DNA from: Halorussus marinus
Lineage (GTDB): Archaea; Halobacteriota; Halobacteria; Halobacteriales; Haladaptataceae
DNA length: 64,000 nt
Assembly (NCBI RefSeq): GCF_004765795.1
Contig: NZ_SBIV01000011.1
Span: 1-64,000, forward strand
Direction: 5' to 3'
Shown: positions 9,052 to 18,050 of the stretch, piece by piece
Layout of the letters: each line of letters opens with the position of its first letter
How positions within the stretch are numbered: the stretch's first letter is position 1
Notes under the pieces: generated by a model
What the model was told of the DNA's origin: nothing
What the model saw: the letters and a program-made list of their open reading frames with translations, nothing else
Databases searched by the model: none
Made by a program: the position numbers and the translations under genes

Positions 9052-9501
9052 CTACTCGTTGACTTCGGTCTTCACGACGGTCGCTGGACGAGTCGTCAGG
9101 CGGAGGACGCGGTCAGTGACACTCCCGAGCAGCGCACGATATTCGTCCGGCCGCCGTTTGGTGCCGAGTACGAGTAGGTCTGCGTCGTGGTCGTCAGCAT
9201 ACTCGACGATAGTTTCAGCAGGGCGGCCGTGGTGCATCGCCGTCTCGACGTCTACGTTGGCCTCTGATGCTCGGCGGCGGAGCTCTGTAAGCGTCTCTTC
9301 GCCGTGTTCTTCGAGGCCGTGTTCGGGGCCTTCGGCTTCATCGACGTATTCGTCGCCACTGTATGCAGTCACGACGTCCTCGTCGACGACGTAGAGAACG
9401 TGGAGGACGGCGTCGTGTGCGGCCGCGAGGTCGAGTGCGTGCGCTTCAGCGCGTTCAGATGCGACCGTGCCGTCTGTCGAAAGCAGGATCTGGTCGTACA
9501 T
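9052..9501 (-). CDS. universal stress protein UspA family
   Basis: A 149-residue single-domain UspA protein starting MYDQILLSTDGT, with the ATP-binding C-terminal signature LVLGTKRRPDEYRALLGSV (the G-x2-G-x9-G-S loop, here GTKRRPDEYRALLGS) and ending RPATVVKTEV. This loop is slightly unusual in having RRPDEY in place of the common HGRxGL. Proteins of this family bind ATP or AMP and respond to stress; many haloarchaeal copies sit beside transporters and redox genes. On the minus strand a TATA-like ttttattg at 9527-9535 is about 28 nt before the ATG, consistent with a leaderless transcript. It is convergent with the SHOCT gene (14 bp between stops). Confidence 0.88.
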   Translation of the reverse strand: MYDQILLSTDGTVASERAEAHALDLAAAHDAVLHVLYVVDEDVVTAYSGDEYVDEAEGPEHGLEEHGEETLTELRRRASEANVDVETAMHHGRPAETIVEYADDHDADLLVLGTKRRPDEYRALLGSVTDRVLRLTTRPATVVKTEVNE

Positions 9502-9659
9502 TCACTCGGATTTCAAAGGCGCATACAATAAAATCGGCTTCCGATTCTCGACACGTTGGAGGGACTCACCACGTGTGAGATGCGCTGGGAATCGGCGGAG
9601 TCGAAATGAGAACCACGGATAATACTCTGTACAGCGAGGAATCTTCGATGAAACAGACG

Positions 9660-11045
9660 TTAGTGGTCGTGGCCCTCCATCACCATCGGATGCCCGGTGG
9701 CGTATTCGTCCGGGTCCTCCTCGAACGTCTCCTTGCAGGTCTGCGAGCAGAAGTAGTACGTCTCACCGTCGTGGGTCGCCGATGGCTCGCTGTCGTCAGT
9801 TCGCATCCCACAGACGGGGTCACGGTACTGGCCAGGCGCACCGAGGCCGCGACGATACACGTACAGGAGAAAGCCGGAAAGCGCGAACGCAATGAGGTTG
9901 AGGTAGAACGTGTAGTTGAGCTCGAAGTACGTCTGCTCGGTCGCCGTCTCGCCGCCCGCCAGATCAGGGACGATGTTGAGGACGTCGAACAGTAACTCCA
10001 TGAGGAAGCCGGTGAACGCCATTGTGACGAAGAAGACGCCAAGAATGTACAGCATCACCTTCCAGCCGTAGTACTTCCGGTAGACGTTCAGCACGGGGAT
10101 CGTGATGAGGTCGGCGTAGACGAACGCGATGACACCGGCGAAGCTGATGCCGCCGCCCCAGAGTGCGACGGCGAACGGGACATTACCCATGCTACCGACG
10201 AAGCTGAGGACGGCGATGGCGACGCCCATAATCGCGTTCTCGGCGGTCACGAGCAGCCCGTCGCCCTGGATGAACAGGGTGTTCCAGACCGACTGGGGGA
10301 CGAAGACGATGACGAACCCCGAAATGAGGAAGCCGGCGATGACGTCCTTCCAGATCATCGACCACTCCTTGCGGTACTGGTTCCCGATCTTATACCAGCC
10401 GCCCCACGACAACAGCTCCTCGCGCCACCCGCCACGACTCGACGTCTCCTGGAGGTAGGTCTCCATACAACCCTTCGAACAGAATTTCAACGTCTCACCG
10501 CCGTCAGTCGTGAGGGAATACTCGTCTTTGCCCTCCATCCCACAGGTCGGGTCCTCGGTGATACCAGCCTCGCGGTCGCGCTCGTTGAGCGTCTCCCGGA
10601 CTTCGTCGAACAGATTCTCTGGGAGCGTCAAGTGCACGATGGCGGCCATGACGGCGATGAGAATCAGGCCGCCGAGCAGTTCCGCGACGAGGAACTCCCA
10701 GCCAAGCAGAATCAGAATCATCAACCCGAGTTCGACGATGAGATTCGTCGACGCGAACATGAACGCGAGGAAGTTCACCGCGTGGGCCCCCTTCTTGAAC
10801 AACCCCTTCCCGATGGCGACAGCGCCGAAACTACAGCCACTACTGGCCGCGCCGAACGCAGTCGCCTTGGTGAGCCCACTCAGATCGCCGTCGCCGAGGA
10901 CCTGTGCCATTCGCTCCTTGGAGACGTAGACCTGGACGAGACTCGTGATCGTGAGGCCCATGATGATCGCCCACGCCGCCGTCCAGAGGAAGCCCACACC
11001 GATACGTAGAGCTTCGAAGATACCATCAATCATCGTCGCTACCAT
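9660..11045 (-). CDS. DUF318/ArsP-like permease with two YHS metal-binding domains
   Basis: A 461-residue multi-pass permease. The first membrane half carries GAASSGCSFGAVAIGKGLFKKG-type features of the predicted permease family (short stretch SSGCSFGAV near residue 68) that includes ArsP and SO_0444-type metal exporters. Two YHS/TRASH-like metal-binding modules are inserted: one between membrane blocks near residues 163-200 with DPTCGMEG and FCSKGCMETY, and one at the C-terminus near 415-452 with DPVCGMR and FCSQTCKETF. YHS domains bind copper or other soft metals, so metal export or handling is the likely function. The C-terminal GHDH adds histidines. Two Met starts are close (11045 and 11033). 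Neighbouring SHOCT, UspA and CopB genes support a metal-stress role. Confidence 0.85.
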   Translation of the reverse strand: MVATMIDGIFEALRIGVGFLWTAAWAIIMGLTITSLVQVYVSKERMAQVLGDGDLSGLTKATAFGAASSGCSFGAVAIGKGLFKKGAHAVNFLAFMFASTNLIVELGLMILILLGWEFLVAELLGGLILIAVMAAIVHLTLPENLFDEVRETLNERDREAGITEDPTCGMEGKDEYSLTTDGGETLKFCSKGCMETYLQETSSRGGWREELLSWGGWYKIGNQYRKEWSMIWKDVIAGFLISGFVIVFVPQSVWNTLFIQGDGLLVTAENAIMGVAIAVLSFVGSMGNVPFAVALWGGGISFAGVIAFVYADLITIPVLNVYRKYYGWKVMLYILGVFFVTMAFTGFLMELLFDVLNIVPDLAGGETATEQTYFELNYTFYLNLIAFALSGFLLYVYRRGLGAPGQYRDPVCGMRTDDSEPSATHDGETYYFCSQTCKETFEEDPDEYATGHPMVMEGHDH

Positions 11046-11212
11046 AGGTATCAGTTCAAAGGGATCATCTATTGCAGTTTTCCTTCAGATAGTTCGGGTC
11101 AGAGCCGTGGTGAGTAGGAATTCAAAAGAATAGTGGTGGGTAGAACACGCAGGTCAAAGGCACAACCGCATTGAATAGTTAGATCGTAGTATTACCTGAC
11201 ACCCGAACTAAC

Positions 11213-11217
11213 GGAGG
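11213..11217 (+). promoter_or_regulatory. Shine-Dalgarno site before SHOCT gene
   Basis: GGAGG lies eight bases before the ATG at 11226. Most genes here look leaderless, so this clear ribosome-binding site is unusual and fixes the start. Confidence 0.6.
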
Positions 11218-11225
11218 GATACAAT

Positions 11226-11597
11226 ATGCCGACAAATACAGACGATACGCGACTTATTACGCTCCTCCTCGTTATCATCGGTGCCGTATTCATCGTCCCG
11301 TTGTTCTTCATGGGCTTCGGGATGATGGGGTTCGGTCCGATGATGGGCGGGATGTGGGGCGGTCACATGTGGGGCGACGGGACGATGCCTGGCTGGATGT
11401 TCATCGTCGGCATCGTGATGCAGCTGCTGTTCCTCGCCGCCCTCGTCGGTGGTGGGTACCTCATCTATCGCGCAGTCACGGGAGATGCGAGTGACTCGGA
11501 CCAAGCACTCGAAGAGCTTCGGCTTGCCTACGCTCGCGGCGAGCTGACCGACGAGGAATACGAACAGCGACGCGAAGCACTCGAACGAGACACTTGA
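11226..11597 (+). CDS. SHOCT-domain membrane protein, second copy
   Basis: A 123-residue protein with a membrane helix at residues 10-30, a Met/Gly/His-rich central stretch (MMGFGPMMGGMWGGHMWG), a second membrane helix near 62-82 and a C-terminal SHOCT domain (ALEELRLAYARGELTDEEY). It has the same order of parts as 8642-9037, and both contain YARGE followed by D and EE, so they are paralogues. A GGAGG Shine-Dalgarno precedes the ATG. The next gene starts 17 bp after the stop on the same strand, suggesting cotranscription. A role in metal or envelope stress is inferred from neighbours and the Met/His loop only. Confidence 0.82.
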   Translation: MPTNTDDTRLITLLLVIIGAVFIVPLFFMGFGMMGFGPMMGGMWGGHMWGDGTMPGWMFIVGIVMQLLFLAALVGGGYLIYRAVTGDASDSDQALEELRLAYARGELTDEEYEQRREALERDT

Positions 11598-11614
11598 CCC
11601 GATACATCTGAAGC

Positions 11615-12250
11615 ATGGCCAGCTTCCCTGATCACCGTCAACAGTCGACCCGTCCGCAACTTCCAGCATGGCTTGACCAATACACGACGCTGGGATTATA
11701 CGGCCTCCTCGTTGGCACGGGACTCTGCCTGATCGCCTTCCTCACGAATCCCGTTCCCGACCCCTCGTTCCCGTGGGCGACGCTACCGGAGTCGCTTCGA
11801 TTCCCCTTTGAGCAGCCACGGATCGAGCACTGGCCAGTCACGTACACCATCGGCATCTGGCTGTGGATCATCGGGTTCCCGGCGCTGTTCCTTGCTGGCT
11901 ACCGGCGATTCGGAACTCGAACACCGTTCGGCTCGATGTTCTGGCTTACTGGCCTCCCCACGCTGGCGATGCTCGGGTGGACGACCTACTGTCGATTCTT
12001 CTGGCCAAAACTCCATCCACCGACCTGGAATGCTCCCTCCTATACACTGATTTGCTGGTTGTACTGCTCCTCGTACAATGTGGTTTGGAGTAACACCGCG
12101 TATCTGATCGCGCTGTTCGGTATTATCGCAACGCTGCTCGCCGTACGTAACCAGAACGCAGACGGAGTCGCTCTTCTCGGGTTTGGGATCTTGGCACTCC
12201 CCCTCGGATTACCAGCAGTGTACGAAGGGTATCGCCGAACGACGACCTGA
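11615..12250 (+). CDS. multi-pass membrane protein of unknown function
   Basis: A 211-residue protein with about five hydrophobic segments (near residues 27-47, 80-97, 110-128, 160-180 and 183-200) and no motif I recognise. Conserved-looking aromatic and Cys residues occur in the loop LGWTTYCRFFWPKL and the helix ICWLYCSSYNVVW. It has the GC-rich third positions of its neighbours and begins 17 bp after the SHOCT gene, so it is probably in the same transcript. It may be a partner of the metal/stress block, but no function can be assigned. Confidence 0.68.
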   Translation: MASFPDHRQQSTRPQLPAWLDQYTTLGLYGLLVGTGLCLIAFLTNPVPDPSFPWATLPESLRFPFEQPRIEHWPVTYTIGIWLWIIGFPALFLAGYRRFGTRTPFGSMFWLTGLPTLAMLGWTTYCRFFWPKLHPPTWNAPSYTLICWLYCSSYNVVWSNTAYLIALFGIIATLLAVRNQNADGVALLGFGILALPLGLPAVYEGYRRTTT

Positions 12251-12352
12251 GAGAGTGACCGACTCAGAAATAGTGCGCTTTAGGAACCGCTGAGAACGCG
12301 AACAAATGCACGTTGTAGGACACTCCGGAGACCAATCTACTGGATTTGTCGA

Positions 12353-12574
12353 TTAGCAACAGTCGGTTACATTGGGGTTCCACTCACACGAATTGCCTGT
12401 CGTAAGGTCGTTCTCGTCGATGTACGCTGAGAGACAAGCGTAGTTACAGAAGTACAGCGGAGATCCACAGTCGTCGTCACAATCGCGGACACAGATCGGG
12501 TCGTGGTCGAAGATACGTGACTCACAGTACACACATGTCTCCTCCGCGTCGGGAGTTACAACAGTCGTAGACAT
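12353..12574 (-). CDS. small Cys-rich zinc-finger-like protein
   Basis: A 73-residue protein with eight or more cysteines. CVYCESRIF and CVRDCDDDCG are followed by YFCNYACLSAYI, and it ends CEWNPNVTDCC. The FCNYACLSAYI part resembles treble-clef/TRASH-like metal-binding modules such as those in the permease at 9660-11045, so metal binding is likely. I chose the ATG at 12574 because residues upstream in the longer frame (to 12739) look non-coding and overlap the divergent CBS-HEPN promoter region. It may belong to a haloarchaeal Cys-rich DUF family, but I cannot name it with certainty. Confidence 0.6.
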   Translation of the reverse strand: MSTTVVTPDAEETCVYCESRIFDHDPICVRDCDDDCGSPLYFCNYACLSAYIDENDLTTGNSCEWNPNVTDCC

Positions 12575-12744
12575 ACCGGTGCCACGGATGCTGGAATGGA
12601 AAACGTATCGTACGAGTGTGAGCAGCGCTTCTGTATCACGCACGCAGGTACTGCCAATTATTAGGGATTTCAACGATGACCTAGATTCACGAATCATGCA
12701 AGCCGGGTCCCCAGTTTGACTATCCCTCCCTCCCACCATGGAGT

Positions 12745-13566
12745 ATGTCCCGCGATCTCTATGACTGCACCGCGGCTGAACTCGCTACCCACTCCGTCGA
12801 ACACCTCCAACACGACACGCCACCACGCACCGCTGCCGAGTGGCTCGCCGAGAACGGCTACGACGCCGCCCCGGTCTACGCGAACGACGACCCAATCGGA
12901 TTCATCCACAAAAACGACGTCACAACCGACGACGACGGCGACACCCTGGACGACCACCTCACCCCGCTGACCATCGGCCACATGATCAGCGGCGACACAC
13001 CGTTCACCGACATCCTGTCCGCCCTCATCGAGCAACCAGTCTACTTCCTCGGCGGCCACAACCACGTCACCGGCATCCTCACCCGCGCCGATCTCAACAC
13101 CGCCCCAGCACGCATCTACCTCTTCGACCGCATCACCTACCTCGAAGAACACCTCCGCGAACTCATCCTCGACACGAAACCAGACTGGAAAACCACGCCC
13201 GTCACCGCAGACGAACTCGACGACATCGAAGACCGGTACGAAGACGCCCAAGCCGCCAACGTCGCGCTAGACGAACTCCACTACGCACAATTCTCCACGC
13301 TCGAAACCATCGTCACCAGCGTCGAAGCCTGCTGGCAAACCTGCGGGTTCTCCACGAAAGGCAGCGCAGGCTCACGACTCCACGAAGTCACCCAACTCCG
13401 CAACGACGTCGCCCACGCCAACCTCCTCGTCGAAAACACAGATAGTAACGAGTTCCTCAGCACCGGCCGCACCACAGAAAACCTGTATGACACTCTCGAC
13501 ACCATCGACCAAGTACTCACGAACCTGCAGGAAGCCGGGTACGCCCCAGAGACAGTAGAAGCATAA
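12745..13566 (+). CDS. CBS-like and HEPN-like fusion protein
   Basis: A 273-residue protein. Residues 1-125 look like a degenerate CBS pair: AAEWLAENGYDAAPVYANDD with GFIHKNDV, then the second half TIGHMISGD with GILTRADL. The C-terminal half (residues 130-260) is helical and contains QLRNDVAHANLL near residue 225. RNDVAH fits the R-x4-H motif of HEPN RNase domains found in toxins and abortive-infection proteins. CBS pairs usually bind adenine nucleotides, so ligand-controlled RNase activity is a reasonable hypothesis but unproven. The gene is single, GC-rich, and begins the defence-rich half of the window. Alternative view: a Swt1/RiboL-PSP-HEPN-like structural helical domain without catalysis. 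Confidence 0.6.
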   Translation: MSRDLYDCTAAELATHSVEHLQHDTPPRTAAEWLAENGYDAAPVYANDDPIGFIHKNDVTTDDDGDTLDDHLTPLTIGHMISGDTPFTDILSALIEQPVYFLGGHNHVTGILTRADLNTAPARIYLFDRITYLEEHLRELILDTKPDWKTTPVTADELDDIEDRYEDAQAANVALDELHYAQFSTLETIVTSVEACWQTCGFSTKGSAGSRLHEVTQLRNDVAHANLLVENTDSNEFLSTGRTTENLYDTLDTIDQVLTNLQEAGYAPETVEA

Positions 13567-13690
13567 CGTACAGTGAACCCGGGTCGAATCGCGCTCTCCA
13601 TCTAGTCGACACGGCTCAATTAGAACTGCTCGTAGAGAGACTCACAGAAGGAACGATGATGGGAACCCCCTCGCATCCTCCTCTTGGAGA

Positions 13691-13700
13691 ATCTATAAAT
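13691..13700 (+). promoter_or_regulatory. TATA box of the SF1 helicase gene
   Basis: The sequence tctataaatg is centred about 28 nt before the ATG at 13724. This spacing predicts a leaderless transcript and decides for ATG 13724 over a TTG at 13703. Confidence 0.65.
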
Positions 13701-13723
13701 GCTTGACTGGGGTTCACACTACC

Positions 13724-16588
13724 ATGGTTCCCTGGCGGGTGTACCAGCAAATCGCCACCGAGCTCGATGTCCCTCCCGAGACGATGCACCTCGTCAACGT
13801 GCTTGCTGATGGCGGCTATCTCACGGAGAACCAGCCGCCGTATCTGAACTACGACTTACCTGACTTTGGCACGCAGGTCACGTGGCTGGAAAAGCACCCG
13901 ACGCAAGGGATCGCATACTGTAAAGAACGCTACGGGGAGGACGCCGCAGTCGCCGCGACAATCCATGCTGTCGGCACAGAGGTTGCCTCCCGGACGGAGG
14001 GCGATCTCGCGGTTGGCTTCGCCATCCTCGGCAACTACATCGACGACTTTCTGCAGGACATTTCCCGGCACGACATCGCTGCCGAGGTCGAGAAAGTCCG
14101 GTCGTATTTCGATGCGAACACGATGGAGCTCAAGCGCATCGAAGACGCGCATACCGACGAGGAAACCACGTACGAGTACTGTGATTACTGTGGCGACGAA
14201 CTCGAAACCGCGTTCAGGTATCGCTGCGGAACGTGTGGCACGCGGTTCCCCGGCTGGTCGGCACTCGTCTTCGCTGAAGGTGAAGAACAGAGCGACTCGA
14301 AATGGCGCGAACAGCTCGACGTCACCGTTCTGAGCCAGAACGTCGAGAAGCGATTCCTCGTCCTCCGCTCGAAAACCTCGCTTCCCGGGTGGATCGAAGA
14401 AGGCGGGCAAATCGGTCAGATCATCGACGGCAGCCTCCACGACATGGGCCGCGTGGTGAATATCGATAACCGCGACATCCAAGTCGATTACTGGGGCGGC
14501 GTCGCAACAAGCCTTGAATCAGGACAGGACATCACGGTCTGCAGCTCCGAAACGATGATCGCCACAACCCAGCAACTCGGGTTGTTACGAGAACTACGCC
14601 GCGACTTCGCAGGCTGGCGGAACGAACAGAACCCAGACCCGACAGTGGCGAAACTCGCTGTCAACGGCCCCCACCTGTGCAACACACTCGACCAATCCAC
14701 GATCACTCCGCCGACACCTGCCGAGGTAGAGGATACGCGGAGTCTCGACGGCTTCGAACTCGACGACTCACAGCAATCCGTGCTGGCCGACATCCTCGGC
14801 CTCGACCCCGGAGACCTCTCACTCGTCGTTGGGCCACCAGGGTCCGGGAAAACCGAGGTGATCGCTAAAGCCGCGCACGAACTTGCGAACCGAGGCGAAT
14901 CCGTCCTCGTCACGTCGCACACCAACATCGCCGTTGACAACGTCATCGAGAAACTCAGCCACCAAGATTCGCATCAACTCGTCCGGGCCGGCCGGCCTGA
15001 GAAAATGTCGAAGGGTACGTCCGAAGTGATGCTCTCGAAAGTCATCGACGAGAGCGACGACGACTCCGTCTCAGAGTTGCTGGAGGAGGTCGAGGCCCTC
15101 AAATCGGAGATCAGCAACATGGGGAGTCAACTGGAGCACGACCAGGAGCAATACGAGGTGTTGCAACGAGCGGCTGAAACCGGACCTGTCAGCAACACGC
15201 AGATGAGCGAGGTCGAGGACGAGATCGATGCGAAGCAAGCCAAGCTCTCCGAAACGCGGCGGAAGATACAGGAGCTCCAGTCGGAGGCGGAGAAAACCTC
15301 CATCGAGAACGCGGACATCACCGGTGCGACGATCATCCGCTCCCAACTCGGCGGCCTCGCCCAGGTCCAGTTCGATACGGTCATCATCGACGAAGCGAGC
15401 CAAATCCCCGTCCCGCTCGGCCTCCTCGGGATGATCAACGCGAAGAAATGGGTGGTCGTCGGCGACCACCATCAACTCCAGCCAGTCCTCAAGACCCTCT
15501 CGACGAGCGACGGCAGCCCACCTGACGACGCCTCCATCTTCTCGTTCCTCCGCAACCGATACGATATCGACCAGTGGCTCGAATACCACTACCGAAGCCA
15601 CGCCGACATCATCGGCTTCTCCCAAGACCACATCTACGACGGGAACATCACCATCGACGACTCCTGCCCCAGCGGGTTCGAATGGGACCCCGCGGACGAC
15701 CCCGATTCGAACGTCGAAGCCATCTGCGACGGCCCACCCGTCACGTTCGTGGACATCACCGGCGAGCAATCCTGGCGCAAACGCTTCAGCGGCTCCGTCA
15801 ACACCGCAGAAGTCGATGTCGTCGCCGACCTCGTCGCCCACCTCATAGACGAGCACGGCATCCCAGAATCCGAACTCGGCGTCATCACACCCTACCGCGG
15901 GCAACGTACCCTGATCAGCGACGAACTCACCGACTACGGCAGCGTCGAAGTCTCAACCGTCGACGGCTTCCAAGGCCGCGAGCGAGAAACGATCATCTTC
16001 AGCGCCGTCAACACCGAGAAATCCGGGCTGCAATTCGCCGGGAACAAGAACCGCTTCAACGTCGCCTGCACCCGCCCGAAAGACCAGTTCATCATGGTCG
16101 GCAACAAAACCGCCATCGAAGAGAACGCCCCGCGGAGAAACACACTCCGCGCATTCATCCGCTACGCCAGCAAGCACGGCGGCGTCTTCAACTGGGACGG
16201 CGGACTCTGGACTGACGGAATCGACCCCTCCAACGTCCCTGCACCAGAGCCACGCGACCAACCCGACATCATCGAACCACCGGCTGGCCAGTCCTCGAAC
16301 ACAGGTCGTACAACGACCACCACCAATGGCTCCGGACACAGTAGTAGTGGCAACCAGTCAGACAGCCCTTCCGTCGATCCGCAAGTCCGCTCACGAGTCA
16401 CGGACATCGTCCAGTTAGCCCCGACATCAAACGGCGAATTAGCCGACGCATGGGGCCTCGACACCGGGAAAGAAGCCTGGCAATACCTCACCTCAGAACT
16501 CGACGACTACTACGAACGAAACGCCGACCACAAAATCCAACCAACCGACAAAGCCCACAAGCTCGTTTCGACTCCGAACACACCGTAA
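13724..16588 (+). CDS. zinc-ribbon SF1 helicase, UPF1/IGHMBP2-like
   Basis: A 954-residue superfamily-1 helicase of the AAA_11/AAA_12 type. An N-terminal region of unknown fold is followed by a zinc ribbon at about residues 150-180 (CDYCGDE and CGTCGTRF). Walker A GPPGSGKT is at about 370, with SHTNIAVDNV as motif Ia and a coiled-coil insertion at about 440-530 (EVEALKSEISN). Walker B follows as IIDEASQIPVP near 555, then VVGDHHQLQPV, HYRSHADI and the C-terminal STVDGFQGRE and CTRPKDQF motifs. A Ser/Gly/Thr linker and a small C-terminal domain close the protein. Such helicases occur as stand-alone or paired defence components in prokaryotes; the substrate (DNA or RNA) is unknown. It has its own promoter. 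Confidence 0.88.
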   Translation: MVPWRVYQQIATELDVPPETMHLVNVLADGGYLTENQPPYLNYDLPDFGTQVTWLEKHPTQGIAYCKERYGEDAAVAATIHAVGTEVASRTEGDLAVGFAILGNYIDDFLQDISRHDIAAEVEKVRSYFDANTMELKRIEDAHTDEETTYEYCDYCGDELETAFRYRCGTCGTRFPGWSALVFAEGEEQSDSKWREQLDVTVLSQNVEKRFLVLRSKTSLPGWIEEGGQIGQIIDGSLHDMGRVVNIDNRDIQVDYWGGVATSLESGQDITVCSSETMIATTQQLGLLRELRRDFAGWRNEQNPDPTVAKLAVNGPHLCNTLDQSTITPPTPAEVEDTRSLDGFELDDSQQSVLADILGLDPGDLSLVVGPPGSGKTEVIAKAAHELANRGESVLVTSHTNIAVDNVIEKLSHQDSHQLVRAGRPEKMSKGTSEVMLSKVIDESDDDSVSELLEEVEALKSEISNMGSQLEHDQEQYEVLQRAAETGPVSNTQMSEVEDEIDAKQAKLSETRRKIQELQSEAEKTSIENADITGATIIRSQLGGLAQVQFDTVIIDEASQIPVPLGLLGMINAKKWVVVGDHHQLQPVLKTLSTSDGSPPDDASIFSFLRNRYDIDQWLEYHYRSHADIIGFSQDHIYDGNITIDDSCPSGFEWDPADDPDSNVEAICDGPPVTFVDITGEQSWRKRFSGSVNTAEVDVVADLVAHLIDEHGIPESELGVITPYRGQRTLISDELTDYGSVEVSTVDGFQGRERETIIFSAVNTEKSGLQFAGNKNRFNVACTRPKDQFIMVGNKTAIEENAPRRNTLRAFIRYASKHGGVFNWDGGLWTDGIDPSNVPAPEPRDQPDIIEPPAGQSSNTGRTTTTTNGSGHSSSGNQSDSPSVDPQVRSRVTDIVQLAPTSNGELADAWGLDTGKEAWQYLTSELDDYYERNADHKIQPTDKAHKLVSTPNTP

Positions 16589-16689
16589 CGCATCGGTGCC
16601 CCCGCATTCCGATTCCTCCAGATCCTAGAAAATCTAAAGTAAACCGTTTCTACAGCCACAAACGCTATTACTGAATACGCGCTCTCAAT

Positions 16690-17238
16690 TCAGCAGGATC
16701 CTACGACCTCTTTCAATGAGAAATATTCGGTGATACACGCGGGAGAGATGCCGTCCTCAACTACGACTTCCGGACGGTAGTACTGTTCGCTAAGCGGTTC
16801 AATTCTATCTAGCGCGGGAATCTCAGCCAAGGATGTAACATACTTCGTGAGCGCGTCCTCGTACGACTCTGATATCATCACGTCGTCGGGTTCCTCTAAA
16901 TATTGGAAGTCAATCGCATCGGAGATGAACTGGAATTCCGCCATATACAGTGGCCGCTCAATTTTCGTCGCGTCAATAACAACCACTATCTCCGGAATAG
17001 AGAGCTCACGACCATCTGCTGGAGACAAATTTTCAACTGCCAGTTCCAACGAGGGATAGAGAAAGCTACACTCTTGACGATCAATGGGGAACGCGATGTC
17101 TTTTTCAGCGGCTATTGCAGCCAGATCGGCCTCAAGCGAGTCACGGTGGGTACTGTCGGACGGCTGAACCCCTTCTTGTGTGATCGCCTCAAGTGCTTGC
17201 CGGGGAGCAAGATGATAGAGATACACAGAAGGTGTCAT
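16690..17238 (-). CDS. hypothetical protein with ART-like features
   Basis: A 182-residue protein. The N-terminus LYHLAPRQALEAITQEGVQPSD resembles in part (YHLAP, ITQEGVQPSD) the first strand-helix of ADP-ribosyltransferase-fold toxins such as DarT or RES-like proteins, followed by FLYPSLELAVENL, EIVVVIDATKI and a terminal VVEDGISPACI, where such proteins have a catalytic Glu before IxPxxI. This is a weak fold-level resemblance and not a firm assignment. The gene is AT-richer than its neighbours, suggesting separate acquisition, and has no partner on the same strand within 180 bp. If an ART, its targets are unknown. Confidence 0.5.
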   Translation of the reverse strand: MTPSVYLYHLAPRQALEAITQEGVQPSDSTHRDSLEADLAAIAAEKDIAFPIDRQECSFLYPSLELAVENLSPADGRELSIPEIVVVIDATKIERPLYMAEFQFISDAIDFQYLEEPDDVMISESYEDALTKYVTSLAEIPALDRIEPLSEQYYRPEVVVEDGISPACITEYFSLKEVVGSC

Positions 17239-17423
17239 AGAACAGCTTCCAAAGAGAGTCTTACAGTACTTCTCGTTGAACTATCCGTTAGGAAAGTCTG
17301 CGTACCGAATATGGGACTTTCAATCAACGTCGGGTAACGGTTATCCACTCGTACTGAAATACTGGGCACGTATACTGCGCATTCTCGATTCGTCCAAATC
17401 ACGCGAATCTACGTGAGGGAACG

Positions 17424-17948
17424 TCACTCGGAGTCAGGTTTACTGAATCCAAGGATTACGAGTTCATGGAGATCGAGCATTGGTTCCATAAATCTGAGCA
17501 TCTTCCGTGTCCCGGAAAAGACTGTACTACCCGAATAGTAGTCCGGTACCACGAGACACCCAAATTCGACTTTTTTCCGCTCATTTACTTCGGTGTGTGC
17601 ACCTCGCCCGAACTTTGCGAGATCCTTCCAGACATATTTTCTCTCCGATTTTTCCAACTCTATGGCGATTCGCTGCTCTGGATGATACAGGTCTACACTA
17701 TGATTGAATCCCTCGTCGTCCCACAATGCGCACTCATCCGATCCTTCAAGCGAGTACTTCGTCAAGCTTTGTCCGACTCTTCGGTCAAACTCTGTAACTT
17801 CGCGGCCAGACTCAGACTCTAAAAACACATCTTCTGGGACGGATTCAATTGCTCGTCGAATCTGCGAAAGCTCGTCTTGAGGGAACACATGTTTCTCATT
17901 ATTGTCTCGAAATTCACTCAATCGGTGTGTTCCAATAATCTCGACCAT
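17424..17948 (-). CDS. PD-(D/E)XK nuclease-like protein, BglII/BstYI-type hint
   Basis: A 174-residue protein if the ATG at 17948 is used; the frame is open to 18038, but the extra 30 residues are Trp/Ser-rich and unlike haloarchaeal coding sequence. The central part, NHSVDLYHPEQRIAIELEKS followed by KDLAKF, has the order Asp, 10-12 residues, E-x-E-K of a PD-(D/E)XK active site. IELEKS plus DLxKF resembles the BglII/BstYI group of restriction nucleases. No methylase is adjacent. Base composition is AT-richer than the flanking genes, like 16690-17238. Function is inferred from this motif alone. Confidence 0.5.
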   Translation of the reverse strand: MVEIIGTHRLSEFRDNNEKHVFPQDELSQIRRAIESVPEDVFLESESGREVTEFDRRVGQSLTKYSLEGSDECALWDDEGFNHSVDLYHPEQRIAIELEKSERKYVWKDLAKFGRGAHTEVNERKKVEFGCLVVPDYYSGSTVFSGTRKMLRFMEPMLDLHELVILGFSKPDSE

Positions 17949-18050
17949 ACACGATCCGTTTTCAGGAGAATGTATAGTATCTATGGACGGAGCGGGTCTA
18001 CTTGCTGACCACACCCACTCTATCCAGCAACACGACACCCGATTCGTCGG

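Noticed and set aside
15071-15904. Minus-strand frame of 277 codons inside the SF1 helicase gene
   Set aside because: It lies opposite the Walker B and coiled-coil region of a clear helicase and shows no motif.
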